64,000 nucleotides of DNA from Zhengitettix transpicula (GCA_037074705.1 CM073591.1:1790087-1854086), one strand, 5' to 3'; positions 1 through 11,750 are shown, counted from the first letter of the stretch. The notes: a model not told the origin generated them from the sequence alone. Numbers and translations are program-made.

Positions 1-51
1 CCCCCACAGGTGGTTGGGTGGACGCGAGAAGTGAGTGGACACGTTTCTTAC

Positions 52-300
52 CTTCATTTTTGACGCAGTTGTTTCTGTTCAAGAAGCATTCGTTGACAAA
101 GTTCTTCTTGATCCCCATGCCGTTTTCGCCGCAGACTGGCTCGTACGTGGACTCGCAGTCTTGCAGACAAGCCTTCGCCGGAACAGTCAGGACCAAGACC
201 ACCGCGGCTGCAAGCAGAGCAACGACCGATGAAGGAGGGCGCCAGAGCGTCCGTGGAGGTGGCTGAGGCGGGACTCACCGAGGACGACCAGCAGCTTCAT
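52..300 (-). CDS. K1: secreted Kazal-type protein, 3' exon outside window
   Basis: Exon 1 is 279-300 (ATG at 300), a 71-nt intron is 208-278 (gtgagt donor, pyrimidine-rich acceptor ending ttgcag), exon 2 is 52-207, followed by a gtaaga donor at 50-51. Splicing gives a classic signal peptide starting MKLLVVLAAVV and ending PAKA, then a Kazal domain: C-x3-C-x7-C-x14-C-x6-C. The sixth cysteine should lie on the last exon, left of position 1. Unlike its paralogues the mini-intron is not a multiple of three, so unspliced sequence looks frameshifted; splicing restores one frame, so I do not call it a pseudogene. Kazal family proteins usually inhibit serine proteases; the residue at the expected P1 position is Ser. 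Function inferred from the family. Confidence 0.82.
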
Positions 301-560
301 GACGACGGTCCGCTTTGTCTCGCCTTCCGTCTCTTACGGAGCTTTAAAAGGGCCCGCGATTCTGACATTTGCTGTCCGACAAATCGCGACTTTTACGGGT
401 CTCTGATAAGCGACGGTAAAATGAGCTGTAAAAGACGCGATTACGGAGAGGTTTTTTTGGGCCTACTAAATTGCCTAATTTTACAACAAATAAAAGCTGC
501 GTTGACGAACGTTCGCCCGCTCGGAAATGCGACCATAATTTTGATTCTTCAATAAAACTC
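301..560 (-). promoter_or_regulatory. K1 upstream region, homologous to K3 promoter
   Basis: Read on the minus strand this matches the region upstream of K3 (about 18205-18400). Both share the 10-base palindrome CGAACGTTCG (506-515 here), a run of TTTTAC-type motifs and a CTTATC (GATA-type) site followed by GAGACCCGTAAAAGT. The position of the K3 TATAAAT box reads CAGCAAAT here; a TTTTAAAG closer to the ATG (about 345-352) may serve instead. Factor binding is inferred. Confidence 0.5.
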
Positions 561-1310
561 CTGCCCTCGTTTAATACCACGCCATTCGACATGAAGTTAA
601 TTATCAATGTCAGGCGCATACCTTTTCTAATTTCTCCTTTTTAATATCGTGAGTTTGTGTCGACGGAGGTTTCCATACGACAAATGGCGTCTCTAATTTA
701 ACTTAAAATTCCGTCTTTAAAATCCACGACGGGTACAAGCCGAAAACCTAAAATCGATCCCAAATTTTGGTAATGATTTCCTCGAATTTCCAAGAACGTT
801 GGCCCCGGATGGGACCGCTACAGCCCAACTACTGTTTCGAACACCTGAAAATAAATGAAATAGAATAAGTAAAGACTTTTTAAAATAAAATTCAGTTCAA
901 CTTTTGTACTTTCACCAGGCTGCTTGTTAATTTATCTTATTAACAAAAAATTAGACGCTAAGGCAAATAATTAAGATTTTTGCAAATATGTCGACCCAGA
1001 CTGGGAATCGAACCAACAACTGAGCCAATTCCTCAGACCTACAATTTTACTCATCCAAGGACCTTCACGGCCTCACTGATCTGATGAAAGGAGAATTATC
1101 GAATGTAAGTGCAAAGTCCCGGGTTCGACTCCAGGTCTGGTCGAGATTTTTTACCAATCCATATACTTTTGACAAATCTTAACTATTTACCTTGATCTTG
1201 AGCGTATAAGATTTCTTTGTTTTAGTAAATATATAAATATAAATAAGGAGGAAAAAAGGGCGTACACCAAAATATGCCTAAAAAGTCCTCAAGATTCTTG
1301 TAAGTTGGTA
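560..1310. other. No gene seen; tRNA-like (SINE-type) remnants at 990-1140
   Basis: AT-rich sequence without a supportable ORF. A GGTTCGACTCC box at 1122-1132 (+) and the reverse complement of GGTTCGATTCC at 1004-1014 resemble Pol III B boxes in inverted arrangement. No cloverleaf or intact tRNA could be drawn, so this is at most a decayed tRNA-derived SINE. Confidence 0.3.
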
Positions 1311-2506
1311 GCTGAGTGCCCGGCGTTGCCCAGGTATTTATTTAAATTATCCCGGAGTAAGAAAAATTTAATTTACCCAGCATCAACATCGCCAGTGTTT
1401 GGAACAATTACGTTCCCCTCCCCGACCTAACCCCTCGACAGCTAACTTCAATTAAACCAGGATGATGAGTGACGGTGATCTGGAACTCTCCTACTACAGT
1501 AAATAAAAGTGTCTAAAAATAACGACGAATAAAAACAGTAAAAAATACTTTCTAACTTAATAAGGTCAAAGAATACTCCCGGTACCTTAAAGGAGTAAAG
1601 AAATAAAACCATTAACTAAATAGAGACCAAAATATAGCTCGTACTAAGGAAAAGTAACTTAAGAGGGTCATAAACATTGCGGGTAACCTTCACCTTCACC
1701 ATCACGAAGAGGAGCATAAAATATCATGAATCACCATGGTTAATAAGAGAATTAAACTCAGCGACTCCTATAACCCCGGATTCCACACTAATAACGGTCT
1801 ATTTTGCATTACTTTTTACGTAAAACCCTTTAACCGCCAATATGGATGCTTTTGGAGTTGAAATTAGACACTTAAACATTCAACAATTACATTATTAAAT
1901 TAAGCGACAAGAAAACGTTTTATTCGACTGTAATAAATGCCGTTTAGGAATGTTTTTAAAGTACACCCGGCATGCCTAGAGCCGGTAGCCCTCAGTGTTT
2001 GGTCCTGGATCGTAAGTAACATGTGTATAAAGTTTGGAAGAAATTAGTTTACGCATTTAATATTGAAAAGGGAAATATGTATCGCCCCCGTCCACCCTCA
2101 ACACGTAGGGGATGAACTACATCGTAACGGACGTAGCGAATGACACAATTAAACCCATTGACATCTATGACAATGAATTTGACGAAAAAAACGGTTGTTT
2201 CGCGTTATTTTAACGTAATCCCCCACCTCCCATTCCCTTATTGGAGCTTTAAGGGGTTGAAATTATACACTAAATACATCTGGATAGAAAATATTAATCC
2301 CACACACTCCGAATCGACGTTAACATCGGCCGTTTTAACATTTTATTTTTAAAAAAATTTCACACCTTGGGAGTTTCCTACCGCTTCGAAAGGCCGACAG
2401 GAACCCTCGCTGGGCTGCGTACAACAACTCACCAAAGTTTCATCGGAATCGGATGAATGGTTTAGGAGCGCACACGGCAACAGACGGACAGACATTCATT
2501 TATATA

Positions 2507-2542
<36 letters not shown>

Positions 2543-2560
2543 CATATATATACATATATA
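1310..2560 (+). repeat. Dispersed retroposon-like repeat (family B) with (TA)n tail
   Basis: Begins near a GCGTTGCCCAGG motif, contains the phrase attaaactcagcgactcc, and ends with a gacagacattcat motif running into a (TA)n tract at 2500-2560. The same order recurs at 14330-15192, and reverse-complement pieces occur at 3150-3500, 15905-16270, 21100-21830, 39840-40010 and 44600-45000. A constant end fused to a simple-repeat tail fits the 3' part of a non-LTR retroposon. No RT was found in it. Confidence 0.55.
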
Positions 2561-2566
2561 TATATT

Positions 2567-3050
2567 AGGTAACAGGCTACATGAAGGTAATCCACAAGGT
2601 GGCAACTCCCCTTGAATAGCATAGGAAAGGATATGAAAGGGGGGATGCGGAAGGGTAGAGGAAGGTAGCCAAGGGTTAATTATGGCCCCCGGTCTATGGT
2701 TTAAGGATCCTACCCGGCAATTTGCCTTAAAGTGATGCAGGGAAAACCCTAGAAAATCCTGCATCAGGTAGGTCGGGCATTGGATACTTGTCCCACGCCC
2801 TTCCAATGGTTCGCTGTGGGATCGCAGCTTTCCCCTCGCAGTACCTTGACGGGTTTAGGAGGCAGCTGGCCGACTGTTCCAATGGGAACAGAAAACAAGT
2901 CTTACCGTATGCCCAAGGTCTGTGACCCCAGAACATTCACCTCTCAGAACAGTCCTCGGCATGTGGGAACCATAGTTCAAAAAACCCAGAGAGATGTGCA
3001 GGCATCCCCAAAGGTAGCCTCCGCCAGAACTCTCTTCCTCTCTAGAATGA
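2567..3050 (+). repeat. Foldback-type repeat arm (family A)
   Basis: Starts aacaggctacatgaaggtaa and runs through conserved blocks (ggaggcagctggccgactgt, cctctcagaacag) shared by all family A copies in the window. Ends close to the microsatellite at 3063-3092. ORFs here are repeat-borne and recur in every copy with disruptions, so they are not called as genes. Confidence 0.7.
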
Positions 3051-3061
3051 TGAGTGTATTG

Positions 3062-3062
<1 letters not shown>

Positions 3063-3092
<30 letters not shown>
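3063..3092. repeat. (TA)n microsatellite
   Basis: About fifteen uninterrupted TA units lie between a family A arm and a reverse-oriented family B fragment (about 3150-3500). Confidence 0.95.
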
Positions 3093-3096
<4 letters not shown>

Positions 3097-3539
3097 GTCC
3101 TTTGAAACACCTGTTAACTCAAGGAAGCCTGCGAGAGAATTCTCTCGCAGGTGAACCTTCCCAGAGAGCTCTGGTGGAGGTTACATACGCGAATACAACT
3201 GAGATTGGAGTCGAATTCGCGGTTATGGATGTCGCTGAGTTTTATTATGTCATTCAACTTCCCAGTTAACCCCATGGGCGGGGTTGACGAGGGTGTAAAT
3301 TTTGGAACATGCAAACACGGCCGATATTTGCGTTGAATAAATATTTTTCAGAGTTAAGTAGACTGATAGTATTTCTACCGATGTTGATTGTGTATAGTTC
3401 CAACCTCTTTCGGCATGCGAGGGGAGCAACCTTAGGGGAGCATTACATAAAAATAACGGAAACGCAACCGAGGTTGGAGTCATGGACACGACAACCCGGG
3501 CAACGCCGCGGACGCAGACGTAAAATTGTCTCCATACGT

Positions 3540-3900
3540 AGTTAACATCTTCAGGTGTCATCAAGTGCCCGTACTTGGGACAGTAACCATCCCTAAGTTT
3601 GGATATTTTATTGTCTGTATTTCTTCAGATAAAAACAAAAGTTGCTGCAGTTTACACGAACAGTTGTCGAGAGTTTCCACCCTCGATATTGCATCTTCAG
3701 GTTGGACGAGATATATGACGCAAACGATGACGCAATGCTTCAGCCATTTTCTTCTTCTTCTTCTTCTTCTTCTTCAGGTAGTCTTTCCGTGTTACAGTAA
3801 AGTAAAGAAGTATGGGAAGGCTGTTGAGGACCCGAGGACTCAGCCGTAGTTACAAATTAGTTGGGGGTTGGGAAAATAATCAGATGAGGGATTCCTAGAA
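3540..3900. other. No gene seen; (CTT)n tract at about 3750-3775
   Basis: Contains a perfect CTT triplet run of about 26 bases and two atcttcaggt motifs of the type common in arthropod dispersed repeats. The frame crossing it has no recognisable domain. Confidence 0.5.
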
Positions 3901-3994
3901 ATTATCCGACCAATTTCACTTCACAACTGTTTTATTAAAAAAAAAACATGTTTGCTACACAACAATTTATTATTATTTTTTTTTTTGAAGCAAA

Positions 3995-6920
3995 TCACTT
4001 GGAACACTGTAGACGTTCTCTGGCTTTACACTTTCCCAGAGACTCCACCTTGAAATCTGGAAAATAAACAGGGTGATATTATCCTATATCGTAATACTGA
4101 TGTATCGACTCCAGAATTCGATTTAAATCGAATATTAAAGTGATTTATTGTGGGTTCAATTTATACAGTTTTTTTTTAAAAAAAAATCTTATTAAACGAT
4201 CATAATGAGAAACAATTCTCAATGGGACCGGGAATTGAACCCCGGGTCCCTCTAGGAAATTCGTTCTCCCAATGAGTGTTTTTTCCGACCGTTTAACAGA
4301 CCTGATTTCATTAAAATAAACGTGTAATATTTCGCCCCATTGAAGACATTTTCTTCAAATTAAAATATAATACGTCTGTTTTGAAATATAATAAATAGAA
4401 AATAATGGCCAACAGACAGACAAAATGAAGTGATGCGACGTCATAACGCAGTCAATTTACAAGGAAACACTCATGAAGGCGCTAAAATATAGCCCGGGGT
4501 CCCTAGTTAACCCTTGGCTACCTTCCTCTACCCTTCCGCATCCCCCCTTTCAAATCCCTTCCTATACTATTAAAGGGGAGTTGCCCAACGTGGATTACCC
4601 CCATGTAGCCTGTTTCCCTAAAAAAAAGGAAGGGCTTGGGAAGGCCTGCGAGGGCTATTCTCTCGCAGGCAGTACCTGCGAGGGATGTTCTCTCGCGGGC
4701 AGAACCTTGTAGAAGAGACACGAAGGGGCCACCTTTGGGGATGCCTTTTCCTCTCTCCGTTTTTGAACTAAGGTTCCCACAAGCCGAGGCACCTCGGCCT
4801 GTTCTGAGGGGTGTATGTTCCGGGGTCACAGACCTTCAGCATAAGGTAAGAGTTGTTCGTTGTTCCCATTCGAACAGTCGGCCAGCTGCCTCCTAAACTA
4901 GTCGAGATACGGAGAAGGGAATGCTGCGACCCCACAGCAAACTCTTCTCCCGCTATCGGAAGGGTGTGGGACAAGTACCCAATGCCCGACCTACATGATG
5001 CAGGTTTTTCTAGGGTTTGTCCTGCATTTCTTTAGGCGAAACCATAGCACGGGGATTCTTAAAGAATAACCCGGGGACCGTAGTAAACCCTTGACTGCCT
5101 TCCTCTACCCTTCCGCATCCCCCCTTTCAAATCCCTTCCTATGGTACTAAAGGGGAGTTGCCGCCATGCGGATTACCCTCATGTAGCCTGTTACTACCCA
5201 CAAATATTGTACTTTCTTTTTTAAAATTATACAGTTTTTAAAAATAAGAATAAAATATTTGTACACAGGAGTTTTATTTAAAGTTAATAATAAGTAAGAT
5301 AGCCAAATACAGACAAAAGAAGTGAGAACATAAATACCACACAAACATTCTGGAAAGCTTGTTCCTTTTCTTCAGGTAAAGAAAAACCGCTAGATTCTAG
5401 AGTGACACAACTGCACTAGTCAGTTGACAAAACTCAAAGGCTTATGAGTTGTGTGGTATTTGACTTCTTTTCTTATTATTACTACATGAGACTGTCTGTG
5501 AGGATCTTTTCTGCAATACTGTAGAGTTGTTTCTTCGAAATTACAAATAAATATTTTGAAGATGGTTTTTAGCGGCTGAAATATAATGTACGACTGATAT
5601 AAATCCCAACGGTAAATAAAAAATTATATATTACATAAAAAAATCAATGAAAAAGTATTTATTATATCTTGAAGAATGGAAAAAGTAATTTTCAAGGACT
5701 TATTAAAGCCAGAAAACAAAGGACTAAATATATTACTGAAATTTTTGTCCTGTTTTGGGTGAATTATTAATGTAATTATTTTAATTTCCAAATTTTATAT
5801 TTTAATTTCAGAAAAAGGCGACTTGTTGTGGCGTCACTGCGCAGGGTTGCTTACACGTGTAGGGTGTAGAAGGTTTAATATATGATAAGAGGATATTTAT
5901 AGGATGCCTGGAGAATATTTGAAGAGTCAAGTCTGACTGGCATCAAAATTTCGACTCCCAACGTTGGGAGCCAACCAAAAAATTGGCCACGACAACCACG
6001 TAGGTTAGAAATGCTTCGTATCATCCCAAGGGTATGGAGAGTCCGTAACTATAATTTTTTTACTGTTACTTTTACTACATGACGGTAATCCACATGGTGG
6101 CAAATCCCCTTTAATAGCATAGGAAGGGATTTGAAAGGGTGGATACGGAAGGGTAGAGGAATGTAGCCAAGGGTTAACTACGGCCCCCGGGCTATGGTTT
6201 AAGGATCCTACGCGGAATTCGCCTAAAAGTAATGCAGGGAAAACCCTAGAAAAACCTGCATCAGGTAGGTCGGGCATTGGGTACTTGTCCCACGCCCTTC
6301 CGATAGCGGGAGAGGAGTTTGCTGTGGGGACGCAGTTTTCCTCTCTCCGTGCCTTGACCAGTTTAGGAGGCAGCTGGCCGACTATTCCCATCCAATGGGA
6401 ATAGCGGACAACTTTTACCGTATGCCCAAGGTCTGTGACCCCGGAACATGCACCTCTCAGAACATGGTGAATATGTCATATTTGTGTGTATTTTAATGGC
6501 AATTCAACGCGACAGAAAGCGAGTGGTAACTGTCCGAGGTCTCTGTAGTAAATAGAATCAAATGTGAGACAAGAAGAGGATTTTAGGCCTCTTTTAACCT
6601 CAAATTTTAGCTTCTCTAGGAACAGACATGTCAGCTGGTCGAGCCATGGAGAAGTTCTTACCTTCCTTGTAGTCGCAGTTGTAATTCTTCACGCGGCAAG
6701 GATGACTGAAAGTCTTCCTATCGTTGTTAGTGTTCTTGGCGCACACTGGTTTCGACCATCTGGGACAAGAGACGTTGCATCCAGGATCTCCTGCGCTGCA
6801 CCACGGAACCACAGACACGATGACCAAGATCACGACTGCAACACAGCAAACATTGCAGCCTCGAAGGAGGGCAATTCTTCGCCCAAGGTACCACCTACCT
6901 ATGGCGATCTGTAGTTTCAT
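3995..6920 (-). CDS. K2: secreted Kazal-type protein, three exons, 85 aa
   Basis: Exons: 6899-6920 (ATG at 6920), 6662-6835, 3995-4056 (stop TGA 3995-3997). The first intron is 63 nt inside the signal peptide; the second, phase 1, is about 2.6 kb and filled with repeats. The last exon follows a pyrimidine-rich ttccag acceptor and supplies the sixth cysteine. The leader begins MKLQIAIVVILVIV. Six Kazal cysteines are spaced x3, x7, x14, x6, x13, and one extra Cys lies near the C terminus. The expected P1 residue is Arg (C-P-R), suggesting trypsin-like targets. AATAAA signals lie at 3966-3971 and 3931-3936 on the minus strand. GATAAAAAG at about 6962-6973 is a possible TATA element. Secretion and inhibitor role are inferred from the family. 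Confidence 0.82.
4200..4300 (-). other. tRNA-like B-box remnant
   Basis: On the minus strand a GGTTCAATTCC box sits at 4231-4241 within a GC-rich stretch, resembling a tRNA T-arm. No acceptor stem or anticodon loop could be paired, so this is a SINE or tRNA fossil at best. Confidence 0.3.
4490..5205 (-). repeat. Foldback-type repeat (family A), reverse orientation, end duplicated
   Basis: A full reverse arm (about 4650-5205) is preceded by a second copy of its outer end (about 4490-4612). The junction carries hairpin units of the form CCTGCGAG...CTCGCAGG. It lies in the large K2 intron. Confidence 0.7.
5225..5445. repeat. Dispersed repeat family C copy
   Basis: Shares the blocks agccaaatacagacaaaaga and taaataccacacaa with the reverse complement of about 15640-15900, and resembles 43265-43430. 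A related fragment lies near 31720-31830. Not identified with a named family. About 5445-5930 shows nothing recognisable. Confidence 0.5.
5930..6050 (+). repeat. Inverted repeat arm (left) flanking K2 5' exons
   Basis: Contains tgactggcatcaaaatttc followed by the palindrome CCCAACGTTGGG and a stretch ending gtatcatcc. The same sequence in reverse complement is at about 7220-7350. Confidence 0.65.
6065..6475 (+). repeat. Foldback-type repeat arm (family A)
   Basis: Forward copy from the tacatgacggtaatccacat end to cacctctcagaaca. It lies in the K2 intron just 3' of exon 2. Confidence 0.7.
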
Positions 6921-7219
6921 GGTTGACGCTGACCTCAATGACAATCCTCCACTAACATCCTCGGCTTTTTATCACATCGACCAGCGCTGTTAGAGAATCA
7001 AAGCGCTCTCGATAACAGAGCCAGAGAAATGTCACATCAGCAGTAAACAGCAGGCGTTTATGTTCCATTGCAAAAATCAAATTAACTCGGCAAATATCCA
7101 TGAAGTAAAAGTCGAATTGCATTGCCTATTAAGATCTACATAAATACGTCTTATTTACTGGCAATAACCGTTTTTCTACATGCAGCAAATAAGGCTATAA
7201 CAGTAAAAAGAAGATGGTT

Positions 7220-7350
7220 ACGGACTCTCTTCACCGTTGCGGATGATACGATGCGTTTCTAGTTGACGTGCTTGTCGTGACTAATTTTGCGGTTGGCGCC
7301 CAACGTTGGGAGTGGAAATTTTGATGCCAGTCTGATATACACTCTTCGAA
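7220..7350 (-). repeat. Inverted repeat arm (right) flanking K2 5' exons
   Basis: Reverse complement of the arm at 5930-6050 with scattered differences. It contains a TGGCGCCCAACGTTGGG block, which resembles an LTR-retroelement primer-binding site. The K2 promoter and exons 1-2 lie between the arms. Confidence 0.6.
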
Positions 7351-7439
7351 CAGACTCAAATGATCCTAGAACTACTTTCTTATCGTATATTAAAGCTATA
7401 TTTAAATTTTCCCTGATGCACCTCAGATGCCCAAGAAGT

Positions 7440-7900
7440 TAACCAACTTTCCTTTTCGTATAACAAGGTCCTAGGAAACCTAGAGGTGCCCGTGTCTACA
7501 GATACGGTTTCTGTTGCAGAACTCAAGCAGCGTCAGAAGTCAATGGGACTGTCAACTACAGGCAAGTAACAGACTTTAGCAGAATAAAAAGTGTACTTCG
7601 TGCTCAAATTGTAAATCTCTGGAAAAGAAAATCGCCGAACTTGAACAACTTGTCGCATCTCTCCGCCCACGGGAAGTTGTAAGAAAGTTGAGGAACCGGC
7701 GGTTATGCTGCGTCGAGAGCAACCAGTGGCTAAATCCAAGAGATTATCTGTTCTGAGTGACCAAGAAGAAGATGCGGACGCCAAGGAAAGGTGACACAGT
7801 GCGTAATAATAAGATTGTCTGGTCACGGCAGTGAACTTGGACGTGCGTCAACCATTGCGTGAAGTGGTGAAGGACGCTGTGCAAGTGGCATTAGTGCTGC
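7440..7900 (+). pseudogene. LINE ORF1-like fragment
   Basis: A frame beginning near 7589 reads a C-x2-C-x2-C cluster followed by a short coiled-coil-like stretch (SLEKKIAELEQLV), resembling Jockey/CR1-type ORF1 proteins. It is stop-interrupted by about 7757. A family A repeat begins at 7915. Confidence 0.4.
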
Positions 7901-7914
7901 AAGTCTTTTTCTTA

Positions 7915-9003
7915 GGACAACAGGCTACATGAGGGTAACCCACATGGTGGCAACTCCACTTTAATAGCATAGGAAGCGATTTGAAAGGGTGGGATGCACA
8001 AGGGTAGAGGAAGGTAGCCAAGGGTTAACTAGGGGCCCCCGGGCTATAGTTTAAGGATCCTACCCGGCATTCGCCAAAAAGTGATGCAGTGAACATCATA
8101 GAAAAACCTGCATCAGGTAGGTTGGGCATTGGGTACTTGTCCCACGCCCTTCCGATAGCGGGAGAAGAGTTTGCTGTTGGGACGCAACAATCTCTTCTCC
8201 GTACCTGGACCACTTTATGAGGCAGCTGGCCGACTGTTCCAATGGGAACAGCGAACAAGTCTTACCGTAGGCCAAGGTCTGTGACCCCGGAACATACACC
8301 TCTCAAAACAGGCAGAGGTGCCTCGGCTTAGTTCGAAAACGGAGAGGAAAAGGCATCCCCAAAGGTAGCCCCTTCGTGTCTTTCCTACAAGGTTCTGCCT
8401 GCGAGAGAATAGCCCTCGAAGACAGTTCGTCCCGCTGGAAGTCTCATAAACTGGTCTCAACTCCGCGATGTGCTCAAGCAAGGAAGCCTACGAGAGGATT
8501 CTCTCGCAGTGAACCTTCCCAGAGAGCTCTGGAGAAGGCTACCTTTGGGGATGCCTTCACATCTCGCTGCTTTTTTTGAACTAAGGTTCCCACAAGCCGA
8601 GGCACCTCGGCCTGTTCTGAGAGGTGTATGTTCCGGGGTCGCAGACCTTGGGCATACGGTAAGAGTTGTCCGCTGTTCCCATTGGAATAGTCGGCCAGCT
8701 GCCTCCTAAACTGGTCGTGGCACGGAGAAGGGAATGCTGCGTCCCCACAGAAAACTCCTCTCCCGCTATCGGAAGGGCGTGGGACAAGTACCCAATGCCC
8801 GACCTACGTGATGCAGCTTTTTCTAGGATTTTCCTTGCATTTCTTTAGGCAAATGCCGGGTAGGATCCTTAAAATATAGCCCGGGGGCCCTAGTTAACCA
8901 TTGGCTACCTTCCTCTACCCTTCCGCATCCCCCCTTTCAAATCCCTTCCTATGCTATTAAAGGGGAGTTGGCCAACGTGGATCACCCTCATGTAGCCTGT
9001 TGC
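7915..9003. mobile_element. Foldback-type element: two inverted family A arms
   Basis: A forward arm (7915-about 8430) is followed after about 50 bp by a reverse arm (about 8485-9003). Both outer ends carry the aacaggctacatgaggg-type sequence, and the inner ends carry CTCGCAGG/CCTGCGAG hairpins. The pair would fold into a hairpin with arms of about 500 bp. LINE fragments flank it on both sides (7440-7900 and 9100-10210). Confidence 0.7.
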
Positions 9004-9099
9004 CCCCCCAAAAAACAGAAACGGGACACGTCCAGCTTTAGTGAGTCCAGAACACAGGCCAATAACACATCAACAAGAGTGCGGTTATTAACATTATAA

Positions 9100-10210
9100 A
9101 GAATGTGACATGTGCAGTCAGCAGTAGGATTATTAAACACTTCTGTAACGAAATCTCAAGTCCAATGCAGTTAATATTTAACTTGTGCTTTTCCTCTGGA
9201 ATATTTGCGGATGCTCTGCAAGACGCGAAAGTTATCGCCCTATTTCCCTCTTGCCAATATTCTCCAAAGTTCTCGAGAAAGCCTGACTTCGTTAGAGGTG
9301 AATCCTCCAACACGCCTTCACTCGACTTCGTTCAAAGTATTCACGACGACCTCGACGAAAGACTTAAAGTTGCTGGAACTTTTGCTGACCTTTCCAAAGA
9401 ATTTGATTTATTAACTCATTACATTTTACTCCGAAAATTACATTTCTATGGAATGAGAGGAGTTTTTCCTTTCTTTATTGCCATCTTACTTGCAAAATAG
9501 GCGCCAAAAAGTCGCGACTGTAAACTCTGATGTGAAGGAGCATCTGTCAGAAGGGGAAACAACTACCTGTAGCGTCCCTCAGGGCCAACTTTTGGACCCT
9601 TACTCGTCATCATTTACATTAACGATTTACCGAGTTATTTATGTCCCTTAAAGTAAGTCCTTTACGATGACGACACAAATTTATTGATGACGGACAGCGA
9701 CTGGGAAACTTTGCGTGAGGAAGTTGAGGCCGCTTCAAGCTCAGGTTCACGGCTAACAAATTCTCTCTTAATCTACAGAAAACTACAATTCAAACAGTTC
9801 AACTTGTAATCCGGAGAACATTCTGGGGCTTGCGTCTTTCCTTGTTCTGTTGAAATGGAATCACCACATAAATAAACTCTCGAGAAAACTTTGCTTCACA
9901 TTAAGAGTGTGAGCTCGGGAAAGCGACACATCAGCATCTAATATACATTCTGTCACAGCACACCGAGGTCGTTCACGTCACAACCTACAAGAGCTGCGAA
10001 TCACACCTCGGGCATGTGCAAGGATTTGCTTAGGATACTTGGGATTTTAACTTTGCCTTGTGCGTATGTTCCAGAAATCTTAAAGTGTGCCTGGAGAAAT
10101 TCATTTACACAACGCTAGAAATCTCTCTCATCCCCCAAGTCCTTTTGATTCAAGTATGCGTTATTCCGGGATAAATCTGTACAATAGTCTTCCGGTAGTA
10201 ATAAAAACTT
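9100..10210 (+). pseudogene. Non-LTR (Jockey/CR1-type) reverse transcriptase remnant
   Basis: Recognisable RT blocks appear in order: a region ending QDAKVIALFP (about 9105-9240), a block with LDFVQSIHDDLDE and TFADLSKEFD (about 9325-9410), a region with CSVPQG (about 9570), and a Y-D-D-D catalytic-box variant near 9665. A LYNSLPV-like 3' motif follows near 10175-10200. Frames shift several times and stops interrupt, so the element is dead. It may belong with the ORF1-like fragment at 7440-7900. Confidence 0.75.
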
Positions 10211-10319
10211 TAACTATAGAATATTAATTTATCAAGGGCTGTAAATCTCTGTTAATTAATGCATCATCTTACTCGCTGAAGTAGTTCGTAGAAAGGGCTC
10301 TAACCGCAATGAGTTGGTC

Positions 10320-10765
10320 CTGTTTACCTTTCTTTCGCGGTCGATGAGACCAACTCATTGCTAGACTCATGGGCCCTCTCGTAAAACCTTACGGAATTTT
10401 CAAGGATCCGTTCCCACAGGTTGCTCATCCCTGCCAGGTCCCAGACTACGGCGTTGAGGTGCAGCGCTCGCCGGAGGCACTTCCACACTTCCTCTCCAGA
10501 GCGAAGATCTTCTCCATGTGGGACTCCGCAGCGCAGGCCCATACTGGTGAGGCGTTCTCCATGATCGGGCGGATGAGCGATATGTAGATGGAGAGCCCCA
10601 CTCTCGGTGACAGCTTCGAAATAGAATTAAAAATCGGGTATAAGAGATTTAACCTAGCTGTTACCTCCACGTTAGCCTTGTATCTAAGGTTACCCCTAGA
10701 TACTTGGCTTTCGTGGTCCACGGATCACTTCTCCAAAGACCCGCAGGACTGGCTTGTCCGGTCGA
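10320..10765 (-). pseudogene. Non-LTR reverse transcriptase C-terminal remnant
   Basis: On the minus strand a frame contains RLNLLYPIFNSISKLS and YISLIRPIMENASPVWACAA, the thumb region of Jockey-type LINE RTs. It breaks up towards 10324. Opposite in orientation to the RT at 9100-10210, so a separate insertion. Confidence 0.7.
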
Positions 10766-10769
10766 CGAC

Positions 10770-11750
10770 GGGACTAGTTGTGCTTCCTTCCTGGGGCTTT
10801 TATACTCTTCTCCCGAGACTCAGTTTGACCCATCTTCAATCGTTCGTAAACATTGGGCGCTACATCGCCTTTACTGCGCAAACAATAAACTCCTTAGTAG
10901 TCGCTACAATATATTCATTCTTTATCAAGGAATGAGAGATTGGGTGAATATTTGCTTTCACATAATTCTTATTGCTGGTGTCAGGAAGGAATCACGAGGA
11001 TGAGTCAGGTGCTGAAGGTTGCGGCGTAGAGTCGAAGGAAGGGGATAACAAACATGTTAGATCCGCCATACAAACAGCACAGGTATTTAAATTAAGAAAC
11101 TTTTAATATAAATTATCATGTTTCTCGTCTGCTCTAGAATTTTACATGAGATGATGAGTAGAACAAGTGCAACTATTCTGTAATATGTATGAACGCCCGA
11201 GACGTGGCAATCAATGCAATATCTATGTTTTATTATGTGGTAAAGCTAATACTTGCGTTATACACTAGAAGTAATTCTTCTGTCCCCAGACTCGCGCTAC
11301 TCGACGTTTCTCTCCCCTCGGCACCAGAATCCATACAATCGCCAAACATTAAGAAAGAAACAAGTGTCTCTTGCTTTTGTGCCCCCGGAACAAGTAACCG
11401 TATTATCCCTGTTTATTCTTTGCTGTATTTCAATGTTCTCTGCAACCTTTAATCTGCCCTTTCCAAATGAAGCTTTTATGTTAATAACGATTATTCGCTT
11501 AAATGCGTAAACAGCAATTTACGCGTCCGCGTCTGTGATGTCCTCCTTATCAAGGAGGTTATCAACACAGACATTTGCAATTAACGCGCGATTCGAACTT
11601 TACAAAAGAGTGATTTTTAAATGTCATGTCACATTACACCCACGGAGAAGGTAATTACCATTTCTAAATAAAAGACGTCGTTCATAAAAAGCAACTGGCG
11701 ATTGGGTGAGTAATGAGGTTGTAGGAGAGGCTTGGGCGAATTTGGAAACT
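10770..11750. other. No gene or repeat recognised
   Basis: Moderately AT-rich. Several short ORFs on the plus strand (for example 11189-11452 and 11253-11510) overlap in different frames and show no domain, signal peptide or splice context. Confidence 0.4.

Noticed and set aside
54..300. Frameshifted Kazal pseudogene reading of K1
   Set aside because: A 71-nt intron with strong splice sites (208-278) restores one frame and gives an ideal signal peptide, so the frameshift is only apparent.
1085..1140. Functional tRNA gene
   Set aside because: Only a B-box-like motif is visible; no A box, acceptor stem or anticodon arm could be paired.
2500..2560. Regularly spaced repeats suggestive of CRISPR
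   Set aside because: They are (TA)n microsatellite with interruptions; no repeat-spacer structure, and the genome is eukaryotic.
4636..5035. Several 60-140 aa ORFs within family A repeats (also at 6005, 8470, 17006, 20189)
   Set aside because: Same sequence in all dispersed copies in both orientations, with unrelated disruptions; repeat-borne, not genes.
6486..6545. Alternative K2 last exon after an acceptor-like ttactacag
   Set aside because: It would put the sixth cysteine 18 residues after C5, whereas the exon at 3995-4056 gives exactly 13 and matches the paralogues in phase and opening residues.
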